From positions 1 to 64,000 of the forward strand of contig NZ_CALW02000006.1 of NCBI RefSeq assembly GCF_000312565.1: a stretch of DNA of 64,000 nt, written 5' to 3'. Under the pieces are notes generated by a model. That model saw nothing but the letters and a program-made list of their open reading frames with translations, was not told the DNA's origin and ran no database searches. Origin of the DNA: Bartonella rattaustraliani AUST/NH4. Its GTDB lineage: Bacteria > Pseudomonadota > Alphaproteobacteria > Rhizobiales > Rhizobiaceae. Both the position numbers and the translations under genes were made by a program. Of this stretch, positions 19,158 to 30,116 are shown in pieces; position 1 is the first letter of the stretch; every line of letters begins with the position of its first letter.

Positions 19158-21684
19158 TCACAATGTACGATTAATATGTTCGATACGGAAGGTTTCAATG
19201 ATATCTCCTACACGTATGTCGTCATAATTTGCGAACGCTATTCCACATTCTTGACCACTTTGTACCTCATTGACTTCATCTTTGAAACGTTTGAGTGTTT
19301 TAAGTTTTCCTTCATGGATAACAATATTATCACGAACGAGGCGAACACCTGCTCCTCGTTCTATCTTACCTTCTGTTATGCGACATCCTGCGACTTTTCC
19401 AACTTTTGTAATGTTAAAGACCTCCAAGACCTCAGCATTACCAAGGAAAGTCTCACGCTGTTCTGGTGAGAGCAATCCTGACATAGCGGCTTTTATATCG
19501 TCAACAAGATCATAAATGATGTTATAATAGCGAATTTCAATTCCTTGTGTTTTGGCTGCAGTGTGGGCTTGCTGATTTGCACGAACATTAAAGCCAATAA
19601 CAGCAGAATGAGAAGCTTCAGCAAGAGAGATATCGCTTTCAGTAATACCGCCAGCACCAGAATGCACAATGCGTGCACGCACTTCTTCATTTCCTAGTTT
19701 TTCTAGAGCTGAAGCGATTGCTTCAATTGATCCTTGCACATCTCCTTTAATAATAAGAGGAAATTCTTTAACACCAGTGGTTTGTAGTTTTGTCATCATC
19801 TGTTCAAGGGAACCGCGTGAACCAGTCTGTCGAGCTACAGCTTTATCACGTGCCAATCGTTGACGATATTCAGAGATTTCCCGCGCTTTTGCTTCATGAG
19901 TGACAACAGCAAAACGGTCTCCAGCTTGCGGTGTTCCTTGCATACCCAAAATTTCTATGGGCGTAGAAGGGACTGCTTCTTTGATATGGCGACCATGATC
20001 ATCAATTAAGGCGCGCACACGCCCCCATTCATTGCCTGCAACAATAATATCAGAAGGATGTAATGTTCCTTTTTGAACCAGAACTGTAGCAACAGATCCA
20101 CGACCCCGATCAAGTTTGGCTTCAATAACAACTCCTTCTGCTGTACGTTTTGGATCTGCCTTGAGATCAAGAATTTCAGCTTGAAGGAGAATGGCTTCAA
20201 GAAGTTTATCAAGATTTTTGACCGGTTTTTGCAGAAACTTCGACTTCCAAAGTCTCACCGCCCATGGTTTCAACAAAAACCTCGTGTTGCAGAAGTTCTG
20301 TGCGTACTTTTTGTGCATCTGCAGCTGGTTTATCAATTTTGTTGATAGCAACAATAATGGGCACACCAGCAGCCTTAGCATGGTTAATGGATTCAATGGT
20401 TTGTGGCATGACACTGTCATCAGCGGCAACAACCAAAACGGCAATATCTGTAACACGAGCCCCACGTGCACGCATAGCTGTGAAGGCGGCATGTCCGGGT
20501 GTATCAATAAAGGTAATTTTCTGACCGTTTTGCTCGACTTGATAAGCACCAATATGCTGAGTAATCCCACCGGCTTCACCAGAAACAACATTTGCTTTTC
20601 GAATAGCGTCGAGAAGAGAAGTTTTTCCATGGTCGACATGGCCCATAATTGTTACGACAGGTGGGCGTTGCTTCATTTTTTCAGGATTGTCAGCGACATT
20701 AAAGATACCTTCTTCGACATCAGATTCTAAGACACGCTTGACGGTATGACCAAACTCAAAAGCTATGAGTTCAGCAACATCTGCATCGATGATATCTCCG
20801 GGTTTCATCATTTGTCCCTGTTTCATGAGAAATTTAATCACATCAACAGAGCGTTCTGTCATACGCTGTGCAAGTTCTTGAATGGTAATGGTTTCAGGAA
20901 GAACAACTTCGCGAGAAATTTTTTCTCTTGGCTCTTGGTTTTGTGCACGCTTAAATTTTTCTTGCCTGCGGCGCATTGCAGCCATTGAGCGTCCACGGTC
21001 ACTCCCTTCTTCATCTAAAGCACTGTTGAGGTTTATCTTTCCACGACGTCGCTCATCAGCACCTTTGACAACTTTGGGAGCACGCACTTCTGATTTAGCA
21101 AGATTGGTGCGTCGGTTATGCCGATCATCCTCTTTATTGTCGTCTGTTTTGCGCTTTTCAACCACAGATGCACTTTTAGGCACGATAGGAATATCTACCG
21201 GTTCTACGGGAGAATGATTTAAGTCCGGAGTCGGTGTCTGTACCACTGACTTTTCTTCTTCTTGTTGAAGCTTTTCTTTCTCTTTAATGGATTTCTGCAA
21301 AATTTCTTCACGTTCTTTTGCGCGTCTTGCTTCTTCTTCAGCCTGTTCGCGTATTATTTTTTCTTGGGTATGTGCTTCCTCTAACGCGCGAAGTCTTGCT
21401 TCCATTTCAGCGGATGAGAGATTATTTGTCGCAACAGTTTCATTTGATTTAACGTCTTCAAAGCGTGGTTTAGCGCGTTTGGGAGCGACATGCGGTTTCG
21501 TAATAGGCTGTTGTACTTCAGATTTTTCGTCAGGTCGTGTAATTTTTCGCCGTTTGGTTTCGACAACCACAGCTTTTGTACGGCCATGGCTAAAATTCTG
21601 TTTAACCGTGCTTGTTTCTAGAACTGACCGTTTTAAGGTTAGTGTCCTCTTGGCTGTTGTTTTGTCGTTATTATTTTCACTCAT
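19158..21684 (-). CDS. infB: Translation initiation factor IF-2, with an apparent +1 frameshift
   Basis: Two overlapping frames together make one IF-2 of about 841 residues. The first frame (21684 to 20209) holds the charged N-terminal region, the IF2_N helix region (about 264-315) and all five G-domain motifs: GHVDHGKT (348-355), [21 protein letters not shown] and SAKTG. It then reads QKS-stop. The second frame continues exactly where IF-2 should, [17 protein letters not shown], through domains II-IV to 19158. The switch lies at an A5 run on the coding strand (plus 20215-20219); one A fewer restores the frame. IF-2 is essential, so a sequencing error or slippage is likelier than a true null. 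The ATG overlaps the ylxR stop by four bases, with AAGGAAG upstream. Confidence 0.92.
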
Positions 21685-22316
21685 TGTACTTCCTTCACGG
21701 CTCGTGCCGTCACTTCACCAGGCTTACTGTGTTTATCATCACGATATGCGATTAGTTTGTGTATCGTTTTGAGAAATCCTTCGGTAGCCTTGGTGTCCAA
21801 TAAGGCCGCATGCATTACAGGATTAGCACCAAAAACTATTTGCATTTCATCACTTGTAAATAAAGATATGGTTTTTATATTCCGTCTTATCTGTTGTTGT
21901 ATTGTGTGGATAGCTTGTGCAATTTTTCGTTTCCCATCTTCTGTAGTTTCCTTAGCATGAAGTACGAGAATAACTTGACCAGAGCGAATAGCCGCATCAA
22001 CTTTTGTTGCTCCCGTAACGATAACACCTGCTTTTCGCGCCATGGAAAGGCTTGAAAGAGCAGCTTTTAGCAACAGTGTATCAATAATATGCGCAAGATT
22101 TGGCGCAACTTCAACATTTGTTTTAAAACTTTTTTTAAAAGCTTTTTGTTTCACCGCTGCTTTAACAGTAGAATGATGAGCACAGACCCAAACGCCACGT
22201 CCAGGCAAATGCGACTTAAGATCAGGAACAATTTGATTATTGGGACCAAGAACAAAACGGATCAGCATTTCCGCTGAAGCATTTTTTCTTGTCACAATAC
22301 AGGTCCGCTCATTCAT
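21681..22316 (-). CDS. YlxR-type RNA-binding protein with L7Ae-like C-terminal domain
   Basis: 211 residues. Residues 1-80 are a DUF448/YlxR domain ([19 protein letters not shown], then LPGRGVWVC). Residues about 90-190 resemble a ribosomal L7Ae/YlxQ fold ([18 protein letters not shown]). This fusion of two RNA-binding domains between nusA and infB is standard in alphaproteobacteria; a role in transcription or translation is inferred from context. It abuts nusA and overlaps infB by four bases. Confidence 0.9.
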   Translation of the reverse strand: MNERTCIVTRKNASAEMLIRFVLGPNNQIVPDLKSHLPGRGVWVCAHHSTVKAAVKQKAFKKSFKTNVEVAPNLAHIIDTLLLKAALSSLSMARKAGVIVTGATKVDAAIRSGQVILVLHAKETTEDGKRKIAQAIHTIQQQIRRNIKTISLFTSDEMQIVFGANPVMHAALLDTKATEGFLKTIHKLIAYRDDKHSKPGEVTARAVKEVQ

Positions 22317-23942
22317 TTAAAGTGTATCCACATTGTCTGTTTTCTCATCTTCTGCAGATTCTTCACCTTCTGCAGAATTCTCTGTAACAGGATCAGCCTG
22401 ATCTATCCAGCCTGCTTGTACACGTGCGGCTAAAATCATAGATTCCGCATCAGCACGTGTAATCTCAAAGGGAGTTAAAATACCAGAAAAACTTTGTGTT
22501 TGACCCTCTTTACGTTCCTTCCAGCCTGCCAAATCATCAACAGCGTAGCCCGCAAAGTCTTCTATTGTTTTGACACCATCTTCACCAACAGCAACCAACA
22601 TAGCGCTTGTCATTCCAGGAAGTGTTTGCAATTCATCAGAAACACCGAGTTTTTTGCGTTTTTCATCAAGTTCTTTTTCTTTATTTTCAAGATATTCGCG
22701 CGCACGGCTTTGAATTTCAGCGGCAGTCTCATGATCAAAGCCATCAATGGAAGCAATCTCTTCAAGATCAATATAGGCGATTTCTTCAATGGAAGAGAAT
22801 CCTTCTGATGCCATAACTTGCCCGATCATTTCGTCAACATCTAGGGATTCCATAAACAATTTACTGCGTTCAATAAATTCTTTTTGACGATTTTCAGATT
22901 CTTCCTTTTCAGTTAAGATATCAATATTCCATCCTGTTAATTGTGAGGCTAAACGAACATTTTGCCCACGTCGACCAATAGCAAGACTGAGTTGGTCATC
23001 AGGTACAATGACTTCAATACGTTCTGCATCTTCATCGAGGACAACTTTAGAAACTTCAGCAGGTTGTAAAGCATTCACGATAAATGTTGCAGCATCAGGC
23101 GACCAAGGAATAATATCAATTTTTTCGCCTTGTAATTCTGCAACAACGGCTTGAACGCGGCTTCCTCGCATGCCCACACAAGCGCCAACAGGATCAATAG
23201 AGCCATCACGTGAAACAACGGCAATTTTAGCTCGTGAACCAGGATCGCGGGCAACGGATTTAATTTCTATAATACCATCATAAATCTCTGGCACCTCCAT
23301 GGTAAAAAGTTTCACCATAAATTGAGGATGGGTCCGTGAAAGAAAAATTTGCGGACCGCGTGATTCACGGTGCACATCATTGACAAAGGCACGAATACGA
23401 TCTCCATAGCGGAAAGATTCACGTGGAATAAGTTCATCACGACGCACGATAGCTTCACCACGTCCAAGATCAACGATAACATTGCCATATTCCACGCGTT
23501 TTACTGTACCAGAAATAATTTCACCAATTTTATTTTTAAATTCTTCATATTGTTGATCACGCTCTGCGTCGCGTACTTTTTGTACAATAACTTGTTTAGC
23601 GGATTGTGCTGCAATACGTCCAAAGTCCATAGGGGGGAGGGGATCAGCAAAAAAATCACCAACTTGTACATCTGCTTGGCGTTTGAGTGCATCGGATAAA
23701 GGTATTTCGCTGGTATAATCTTCAACGACATCAACGATTTTTAGCAGGCGTTGTAATTTAATTTCACCTGTTTTGGAATTGATTTCAGCACGAATATTTG
23801 TTTCTTGACCATAACGAGAACGCGCTGCTTTCTGAATAGCATCAGCCATTGCAGAAATGACAATTTCACGGTCAATTGATTTTTCACGTGCAACAGCATC
23901 TGCAATTTGCAGAATTTCAAGCCTGTTAGCGCTTGTAGCCAT
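22317..23942 (-). CDS. nusA: Transcription termination/antitermination protein NusA
   Basis: 541 residues from ATG 23942, chosen because AAGGAG precedes it and the family starts at the LEILQIADAVAREK region. NusA binds RNA polymerase and nascent RNA to tune pausing, termination and rRNA antitermination. The order is an N-terminal polymerase-binding domain, S1 (GTVKRVEYGNVIVDLG), KH1 (VGMRGSRVQAVV), KH2 (AIGRRGQNVRLAS) and C-terminal helix-hairpin-helix repeats with an acidic tail. It is second gene in the rimP operon. Confidence 0.97.
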   Translation of the reverse strand: MATSANRLEILQIADAVAREKSIDREIVISAMADAIQKAARSRYGQETNIRAEINSKTGEIKLQRLLKIVDVVEDYTSEIPLSDALKRQADVQVGDFFADPLPPMDFGRIAAQSAKQVIVQKVRDAERDQQYEEFKNKIGEIISGTVKRVEYGNVIVDLGRGEAIVRRDELIPRESFRYGDRIRAFVNDVHRESRGPQIFLSRTHPQFMVKLFTMEVPEIYDGIIEIKSVARDPGSRAKIAVVSRDGSIDPVGACVGMRGSRVQAVVAELQGEKIDIIPWSPDAATFIVNALQPAEVSKVVLDEDAERIEVIVPDDQLSLAIGRRGQNVRLASQLTGWNIDILTEKEESENRQKEFIERSKLFMESLDVDEMIGQVMASEGFSSIEEIAYIDLEEIASIDGFDHETAAEIQSRAREYLENKEKELDEKRKKLGVSDELQTLPGMTSAMLVAVGEDGVKTIEDFAGYAVDDLAGWKERKEGQTQSFSGILTPFEITRADAESMILAARVQAGWIDQADPVTENSAEGEESAEDEKTDNVDTL

Positions 23943-24004
23943 CAATTTTCTCCTTCTTTGTGCCACATGGTGGGCATTTCCCAGTGATATTAATTTTTGT
24001 GATT

Positions 24005-24616
24005 TTATGTCTGTTTTACGACGTTAGGCTTATCTTCGGGAATGGATTGTTGACTTAAATCTTTATTTTTTTTCAATGCGTCGCGAATAAGTTCATCGGT
24101 AAGTACTAAATGCGCATTTGTGACATCACAAAAGGCAATAGAAGTATACATGGCTTCTCCATAAGCGGCTTTATCAGCATTTAAAGTAAATCCATCCTGT
24201 GTGATATTCATCAGTGTTCCACGAAATTTTCTGCGTTCATCAATGGCTATTTTTGTTTCAATTTTTGCAAGATGTCCTTGCCAATGAAAAAAATCAGATT
24301 TTCTAACTAATGGACGATCAATTCCCGGAGATGAAATTTCTAAATGATATTTGCGTTCGATAATATTTTGTACATCAAGAAGGGGGGAAACGGTTCTACT
24401 AACAACTTCACAATCTTCTACAGTCAGCGAACCATCAGAACGTTCAACCATAATCTGAAGTGTTAAACCATTTAAACCAAGAAGCTTTACACGAACCAAA
24501 CGAAAATCCAAAGGCTTCAATAATGGCATGACAAGATTAGCAATACGTGCTTCTATGCCTTCTTCTTCAAACAAACGAGGCTCATCAAGATTGCTTATTT
24601 TTTCCGTTTCGCTCAT
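24005..24616 (-). CDS. rimP: Ribosome maturation factor RimP
   Basis: 203 residues. RimP supports early 30S assembly. The RimP_N domain carries GLTLQIMVERSDGSLTVEDC and the segment YHLEISSPGIDRPL typical of the family; a C-terminal SH3-like domain follows. It is first gene of the nusA-infB operon, starting 39 bases after a terminator-like hairpin. Confidence 0.94.
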   Translation of the reverse strand: MSETEKISNLDEPRLFEEEGIEARIANLVMPLLKPLDFRLVRVKLLGLNGLTLQIMVERSDGSLTVEDCEVVSRTVSPLLDVQNIIERKYHLEISSPGIDRPLVRKSDFFHWQGHLAKIETKIAIDERRKFRGTLMNITQDGFTLNADKAAYGEAMYTSIAFCDVTNAHLVLTDELIRDALKKNKDLSQQSIPEDKPNVVKQT

Positions 24617-24654
24617 AGACTTTATCCAAGTTTTTTCACTAGCTTTATGATATT

Positions 24655-24682
24655 AAAAAAGAGCGGGTTCTGTAACCCACTC
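24655..24682 (-). terminator. Terminator or attenuator between trmB and rimP
   Basis: On the minus strand GAGTGGGTT and AACCCGCTC (plus 24661-24682) form a nine-base stem with a four-base loop, then six T (24660-24655). It ends the metK-trmB transcript. Because the rimP start is only 39 bases further on, it may also sit inside the rimP leader as an attenuator. Confidence 0.8.
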
Positions 24683-24766
24683 CTTATCATAAGACTAAGA
24701 ATTTAACTATTGATACTCTTAAATTCAAAATTTTTCAAGTTGTTTATAAGAAAAGCATTTCTTCGT

Positions 24767-25468
24767 TTATTTCTTGATAAAGGTAAGATAGGTTGGTGTT
24801 CGTCCTTCACGCAACGCTTTTGTTTCATAGCGCGTGGCAGTCCATACAGGATAGGGCGTTTTCCAATCATGAGGATTTTCTGCTTCCCATTCAAAGCTAT
24901 TATGCTGTGCACAATGAGAAAGGGTCCAATTGATATAACCATCAATATCACTGGCAAATCGAAATTTTTTACCTGTTTTGAGAACGCGAGCAAAACGATT
25001 AAGATTTTTGACATTAATAAAGCGTCGTTTCCAATGCTTCTTTTTCGGCCATGGATCAGGATAGAGGAGGTCTATTCCATCAAGAGATGCCTCTGGAAGC
25101 CAATCAAGGAGATGTATAGCGTCGTCATCATAAAGGCGAATATGGTTTTGATGTTGTGTATGTTGCTCAAGAGACATTAATATTTTTGCCATGCCATTGA
25201 TAAAGGGCTCTACACCAATAAACCCAGTTTGTGGAAAATGTTCCATTTCATGAAGGAGATGTTCTCCTCCACCAAAACCAATTTCAAGCCGAACTTCTTT
25301 TACTTTACTGGAAAATAAGGAGGTTAAGTCTAAGGGTGGAAGGGTATTGACATCAATATTGAGAATTGGGAGCAGTGTTTTAATCCGTACATGCTGACTA
25401 TCCCGTAACCGTTTTCCTTGTCGGCGCCCAAAAAAAGCTTCACGCATACATGTATAATGATCAATCAT
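24767..25468 (-). CDS. trmB: tRNA (guanine-N7)-methyltransferase TrmB
   Basis: 233 residues. TrmB makes m7G46 in t[14 protein letters not shown] is the SAM-binding loop and [17 protein letters not shown] the tRNA/catalytic motif. Its ATG overlaps the metK stop (ATGA), so the two are translationally coupled. Confidence 0.95.
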   Translation of the reverse strand: MIDHYTCMREAFFGRRQGKRLRDSQHVRIKTLLPILNIDVNTLPPLDLTSLFSSKVKEVRLEIGFGGGEHLLHEMEHFPQTGFIGVEPFINGMAKILMSLEQHTQHQNHIRLYDDDAIHLLDWLPEASLDGIDLLYPDPWPKKKHWKRRFINVKNLNRFARVLKTGKKFRFASDIDGYINWTLSHCAQHNSFEWEAENPHDWKTPYPVWTATRYETKALREGRTPTYLTFIKK

Positions 25469-26733
25469 GATGTTTTAATCATTGTTTTAAGTGTTTCAAT
25501 CAGATCTGTTTTTTCCCATGAAAACGAACCATCACTTTCGGGAGCGCGCCCAAAGTGACCATAGGCAGCTGTTTTTGTGTAAATAGGTTTATTAAGGTCC
25601 AGATGTTTTCGAATGCCCGTTGGTGACAGATCCATGATTTTACGAATGGCTGCTCCAAGAGTTTTTTCATCGACCTTTCCTGTTCCATGGAGATTAAGAT
25701 AAATAGATAAGGGTTGTGCAATGCCAATTGCATAGGAAAGTTGAATAGTGCATCGTTCTGCTAAATCAGCTGCAACAATATTCTTCGCTAAATAACGTGC
25801 GGCATAAGCTGCAGAACGATCAACCTTTGTCGTATCTTTACCTGAAAAAGCGCCTCCCCCATGGGGTGCTGCCCCCCCATAAGTATCAACAATAATTTTA
25901 CGCCCCGTAAGTCCTGCATCACTTTGAGGACCTCCGATAACAAACTTTCCTGTTGGATTAATATACCAACTGCATTGCGCAGAAATAGGAATATCATGTA
26001 AGGCTTGACGAATATAAGGCTCAACCACTGTACGTACTTTATGCGAATCCCAACTTTCATCCATATGTTGTGTTGAAAGAACAATGGATGTAACCTCTAT
26101 AGGTTTTCCATTCTTATACCGTATCGTTATTTGACTTTTGGCATCTGGTCCTAATTTATCAGCCTCGCCTTCTTTTTTGCGGCGGGCTGTCGCAAGAAGT
26201 TTAAGAATTTTATGCGCATAATAAATAGGAGCAGGCATGAGATCAGGTGTTTCACGGCAAGCATATCCGAACATGATACCTTGGTCACCAGCACCTTCTT
26301 TACTATGCTGATCTGTCGCATGATCAACACCCCGTGCAATGTCTGTTGATTGGGGGCGTAAAAGAACATCAATTTTAACAGTTTTCCAATGGAAACTTTT
26401 TTGTTCATAACCAATTGCACGAATAGCATGACGTGCTACTGCACGAAAACGCGTAGGATTAATGAGTGGAGCACCAGTTTCATCGTAAATAAACTCTTTA
26501 TTTTTATCTTTTTTTAACAGTGTATCAGGAACACGCACCTCACCCGCTATAACAACACGGTTTACACTGACCAAAACTTCGCAAGCAACACGTATGAGCC
26601 ATGGATCAGTATTGGTCTTTTGTGCTTCCCTATAGACCATATCAACGATTTCATCGGAAATACGATCGCAAATTTTGTCAGGATGCCCTTCCGATACCGA
26701 TTCACTTGTAAAAAGATAATCTTGATGCGGCAT
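25465..26733 (-). CDS. metK: S-adenosylmethionine synthetase
   Basis: 422 residues from ATG 26733 with GAAGGAG upstream; a start nine codons earlier is rejected. MetK joins ATP and methionine to make [26 protein letters not shown] and [19 protein letters not shown] are the family signatures. A SAM-consuming methyltransferase (trmB) is coupled behind it. No SAM riboswitch fold was recognised in the 119-base gap upstream. Confidence 0.97.
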   Translation of the reverse strand: MPHQDYLFTSESVSEGHPDKICDRISDEIVDMVYREAQKTNTDPWLIRVACEVLVSVNRVVIAGEVRVPDTLLKKDKNKEFIYDETGAPLINPTRFRAVARHAIRAIGYEQKSFHWKTVKIDVLLRPQSTDIARGVDHATDQHSKEGAGDQGIMFGYACRETPDLMPAPIYYAHKILKLLATARRKKEGEADKLGPDAKSQITIRYKNGKPIEVTSIVLSTQHMDESWDSHKVRTVVEPYIRQALHDIPISAQCSWYINPTGKFVIGGPQSDAGLTGRKIIVDTYGGAAPHGGGAFSGKDTTKVDRSAAYAARYLAKNIVAADLAERCTIQLSYAIGIAQPLSIYLNLHGTGKVDEKTLGAAIRKIMDLSPTGIRKHLDLNKPIYTKTAAYGHFGRAPESDGSFSWEKTDLIETLKTMIKTS

Positions 26734-26852
26734 AGGAACTCCTTCAAAAAAGAAAAACAACAGTCTCTTAATTATTTATTAACAGTTGCTTTTATTTGCC
26801 AATCTTATAGCAAATCGTTAATACACCTTTATGGTGAGTAAAAAATAGTATT

Positions 26853-27266
26853 TTATAGTTTATCTATAAGATCTTCTTCAGAAAGCGCTTTTGCTAAGTC
26901 AATGATTTTACGACGTACTTTTGCATCAGATATATTCGTAAAAGCACGCATCAGTTGGATTCCTTCATTGCTAGAGCAAAAATCCATAAAATCATTGTCA
27001 CTTTCAGCAAAGCCTTCCACGTGTTGAGTATGAATGCCTTTATCAAAAAAATAGGAAACAGGAACATCCATAATCTCTGCAATTGCTTGAAGACGGCTTG
27101 CACCAATACGGTTGGTCCCCTTTTCATATTTTTGGACTTGTTGGAAAGTAATACCCAATTTTTCTCCCAATTTCTCTTGGGTTAACCCTAAAATATTACG
27201 ACGTAAACGGATACGGGTTCCGACGTAGACATCTATAGGGTCGGGTTTTTTTCTAGTATCGGTCAT
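26853..27266 (-). CDS. XRE-family helix-turn-helix regulator
   Basis: 137 residues from ATG 27266 (MTDTRKKP); earlier in-frame starts lack a ribosome site. The HTH domain covers about residues 12-70: RIRLRRNILGLTQEKLGE, then ITFQQVQKYEKGTNRIGASRL. The C-terminal part likely dimerises. It sits between lnt and metK, the place of the PraR-type regulator in rhizobia, which is known there for control of surface and biofilm genes. The target here is unknown. The equivalence rests on synteny and the HTH only. Confidence 0.85.
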   Translation of the reverse strand: MTDTRKKPDPIDVYVGTRIRLRRNILGLTQEKLGEKLGITFQQVQKYEKGTNRIGASRLQAIAEIMDVPVSYFFDKGIHTQHVEGFAESDNDFMDFCSSNEGIQLMRAFTNISDAKVRRKIIDLAKALSEEDLIDKL

Positions 27267-27412
27267 AATGCAACTCTTTGTTTTCAGCACTTCACTTTCA
27301 AACAAACATCAAATTTATGCGAGGTTTGTTTAACATATAATGAAGATAAAATGTAATAATTTTTCCCAATGTTACCGGTACGCACAATATCATACCGTAC
27401 ACGACTATCTAA

Positions 27413-29029
27413 TTATTTGAGCTGTTTGGCGAAACCAAAACTAACGCGGCACAGTAGCATAAGAGTGAATAAGATGAAAGTAGAGAATATTCTGTATTTA
27501 TTGCTCCATATAAGGGGGATGGATGGTGGAATTTGTGAATCAATAATGCCAACAGCATTTTGCTGGAGAGCTACAACGATTCGTCCATAAGAATCAATAA
27601 CAGCTGATATTCCATTATTGGCTGCTCGTATAAGAGGAATTCCCATTTCAATTGCACGCAGTTGTGCTTGTTGAAGATGTTGGTGGGGGCCTGGTGTTAC
27701 ACCAAACCATGCATCATTCGTGACATTAATAATTGCTTGAGGAGGAGGGCCTTTAAAAGTCATTTCATTGGGAAATATGACTTCATAACAAATCAGCGGA
27801 AGATAAGAAAACCCATTTGGCATTATAATGGTTTTACGCGTTTGCGCAGCACTATATCCACCAATCTCATCAGCAAGAATATGCAGTCCAATTTTTTCCA
27901 ATAAATTTTGATAGGGGAGATATTCTCCGAAAGGAACCAAGTGAAGTTTATCAGAAGTATTTAAAATATGACCTTTATTATTAATAACTGCAATTGTATT
28001 AAAATATTGTGTTTGCGCTTCAAGGTGATCATAACGGGTACGTATAGCACCAACAATAGCCCATTGTTTGGGTTTTAGCAGAGAAGCAATGCGCATTGCG
28101 GTGGTAGATTTGTCATAGAGAAGGTAAGGAACGGATGCTTCGGGCCATATGATAAAGTCGGGTTCTGGATTATGATCTTTTGTTGGTGTTGCACTCAAGT
28201 GCATATGTGCTGCAAAGAGAGCTTCTCGTGTTGTGGGATTCAGTTTTATATTTTGCTGGATAGAAGGCTGAATAATGCGCACCCAATAACGATTTGGAGG
28301 ATCATTCTCTGTATGCGGTATGGTATGGAGACGATAAAACCCAAAACCACTGTGAGCCAATACAAGCAATAAGCAAAGAGAAAGTGCAGATTTCTTTTTT
28401 TCATCGGTTAATAAAACAGTGGGTAAACTATAGGCTAAGACAGCAAGAATATTCATGCCATAAATTCCCACGATTGCATCAGATTGCATGAGCATTGGGG
28501 TTGGCATAGCTGTACAACCAAGAGAATTCCATGGAAAGCCTGTCAATAAGAATGCGCGCAACCATTCTGCCAATCCCAATGCAAAGGCTAAAACAAAGAA
28601 GCGTGCTATTCCCCTTGTCCATAATAAACCGATAATGAAACCCGCAAAAAACCAATAAAGAGAAAGGTAGATGGGAGGTCCGAAAATGGCAAATGGTATC
28701 ACCCAACCAAAACTATCAGGATCGACCAATAAAGCATTGCATAGCCACCAAAGACTGCAAATAAAGTAACTAAAGCCAAAAGTTCCACAGCTGAGAGCAT
28801 AGGTCAAAAAACGCTTTTTAGTGTTTTTGATAGTCTGTATTGAGTCAAGTACAACAGTAAAGATAGGGAAAGTAATAAAGCAAAGGAGTGTTAAATAAAA
28901 GGGTGGAAGTGCAAGAGAGGTAAAAGCACCGCATAAAAATACGCACGCTTGCCGTTTCCAGCTGGTAACAGAAAATAAGAAAAGTGTGAATTTGTTTAAA
29001 AACGTCTGACTATTTTTTAGAAGTGGCAT
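27413..29029 (-). CDS. lnt: Apolipoprotein N-acyltransferase
   Basis: 538 residues. Lnt adds the third acyl chain to lipoproteins in the inner membrane. Several membrane helices fill residues 20-225. The periplasmic nitrilase domain carries the catalytic triad: Glu297 in IIWPEAS, Lys361 in SDKLHLVPFGEY and Cys414 in LICYEVIF. A last helix anchors the C-terminus. The first bases overlap the end of the CBS-domain gene by 20. Confidence 0.95.
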   Translation of the reverse strand: MPLLKNSQTFLNKFTLFLFSVTSWKRQACVFLCGAFTSLALPPFYLTLLCFITFPIFTVVLDSIQTIKNTKKRFLTYALSCGTFGFSYFICSLWWLCNALLVDPDSFGWVIPFAIFGPPIYLSLYWFFAGFIIGLLWTRGIARFFVLAFALGLAEWLRAFLLTGFPWNSLGCTAMPTPMLMQSDAIVGIYGMNILAVLAYSLPTVLLTDEKKKSALSLCLLLVLAHSGFGFYRLHTIPHTENDPPNRYWVRIIQPSIQQNIKLNPTTREALFAAHMHLSATPTKDHNPEPDFIIWPEASVPYLLYDKSTTAMRIASLLKPKQWAIVGAIRTRYDHLEAQTQYFNTIAVINNKGHILNTSDKLHLVPFGEYLPYQNLLEKIGLHILADEIGGYSAAQTRKTIIMPNGFSYLPLICYEVIFPNEMTFKGPPPQAIINVTNDAWFGVTPGPHQHLQQAQLRAIEMGIPLIRAANNGISAVIDSYGRIVVALQQNAVGIIDSQIPPSIPLIWSNKYRIFSTFILFTLMLLCRVSFGFAKQLK

Positions 29030-30029
29030 TGTTCTCAGAATTCTCGTTTTCTTGAATGCGAAAAATGTGTAATCGTTTAATCCGTCGTTTGTCGGCTTCT
29101 AAAATACGAAATCGATAACCAGGTACGGCTTCAACGACTTCACCTTTTGCAGGAATACGGTCAAGAATCGAGACAATCAAACCACCAATAGTGTCGACTT
29201 CATCAGCATATTCTCCTATTATAAAATCAGGACCAAGGGCTTTTTCCACATCGTCTAATTCTGTTCTTGCATCAACAAGCCATTTATTATTGTGCTCGCG
29301 CACAATAGCATTGTCGACATTGTCGTGTTCATCTTCGATATCACCCACAACCAATTCAACAATATCTTCCATCGAAACTAAACCATCTGTGCCACCATGT
29401 TCATCAATAACCAGAGCCATTTGTGTTCGTGTGGTTTGCATGCGTGTTAGTAATTTGCTTGCCATCATGGAGCCAGGAACAAAGAGAACTGTTCGAATGA
29501 GGTTTAATTCACCGATTGGGGTGTGCAAGTCCTTATGGCTTAATTCTAATGAATCGGATGTTTGATTGGTCTTTGTTGAGCTAGCAATAAAGCGCGTGAT
29601 ATAATTCAAAATATCAAGGATATGGATCATTCCTCGTGGGTCATCTAGGGTTTCAGCATAAACAGGTATGCGAGAATGGCCTATTTTTGCAAAATATTTA
29701 AGTGCCTCGCCAAGAGAAGTATTGATTTCCAATGCTTCGATTTCAGAACGTGGAATCATAACATCATCAACGCGTGCTTCGCGCAAGCATAAAATGTTAT
29801 GCAGCATAGTACGTTCTTCAGGCGAAAAGGGAGCAATATCATTTTCATTATCAGTTGTGAGTGCAATGGTAAGATCATCGCGCAGTGATGTAGAATTGCG
29901 TCCACGCAAAAATGAAAGCACATGATTCACGAGAGAGTATTTTTCTGTGTGATTCATCTGTTGAGAAGGACTTTCTTTCATATTAGAAGATGTTTGCTTG
30001 TTATTTGGTGCGTTTATTTTGTTGTCCAT
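29010..30029 (-). CDS. CBS-domain protein of the CorC/TlyC family
   Basis: 339 residues. It has two CBS motifs (about 85-205; MIPRSEIEALE opens the first) and a CorC_HlyC domain (about 245-325; YRFRILEADKRRIKRL). It lacks the membrane DUF21 part, so it is the soluble CorC type, linked elsewhere to Mg/Co efflux or named a hemolysin homologue. Its place between ybeY and lnt is conserved widely. ATG 30029 has a weak ribosome site; Met17 is a possible alternative. Confidence 0.9.
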   Translation of the reverse strand: MDNKINAPNNKQTSSNMKESPSQQMNHTEKYSLVNHVLSFLRGRNSTSLRDDLTIALTTDNENDIAPFSPEERTMLHNILCLREARVDDVMIPRSEIEALEINTSLGEALKYFAKIGHSRIPVYAETLDDPRGMIHILDILNYITRFIASSTKTNQTSDSLELSHKDLHTPIGELNLIRTVLFVPGSMMASKLLTRMQTTRTQMALVIDEHGGTDGLVSMEDIVELVVGDIEDEHDNVDNAIVREHNNKWLVDARTELDDVEKALGPDFIIGEYADEVDTIGGLIVSILDRIPAKGEVVEAVPGYRFRILEADKRRIKRLHIFRIQENENSENNATSKK

Positions 30030-30116
30030 GGTTTTGAAATATTCTAAATTTAAATCTTTTTATAATAGAGGTGTAAGATATCTCAAATGAGATGATAGTG
30101 ATCTTAATTTAAGAAA

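Noticed and set aside
19158-20639. A separate 493-codon gene downstream of a shorter infB
   Set aside because: Its first ~140 codons are out-of-frame infB sequence; only the part after the A5 run is meaningful and continues IF-2. I treat both frames as one gene.
20191-21217. Several long plus-strand frames opposite infB
   Set aside because: Antisense shadows of infB codon structure without start sites or conserved motifs.
26734-26852. SAM riboswitch upstream of metK
   Set aside because: I looked for SAM-II or SAM-I type pairing on the minus strand and found only a weak short hairpin; not supportable.
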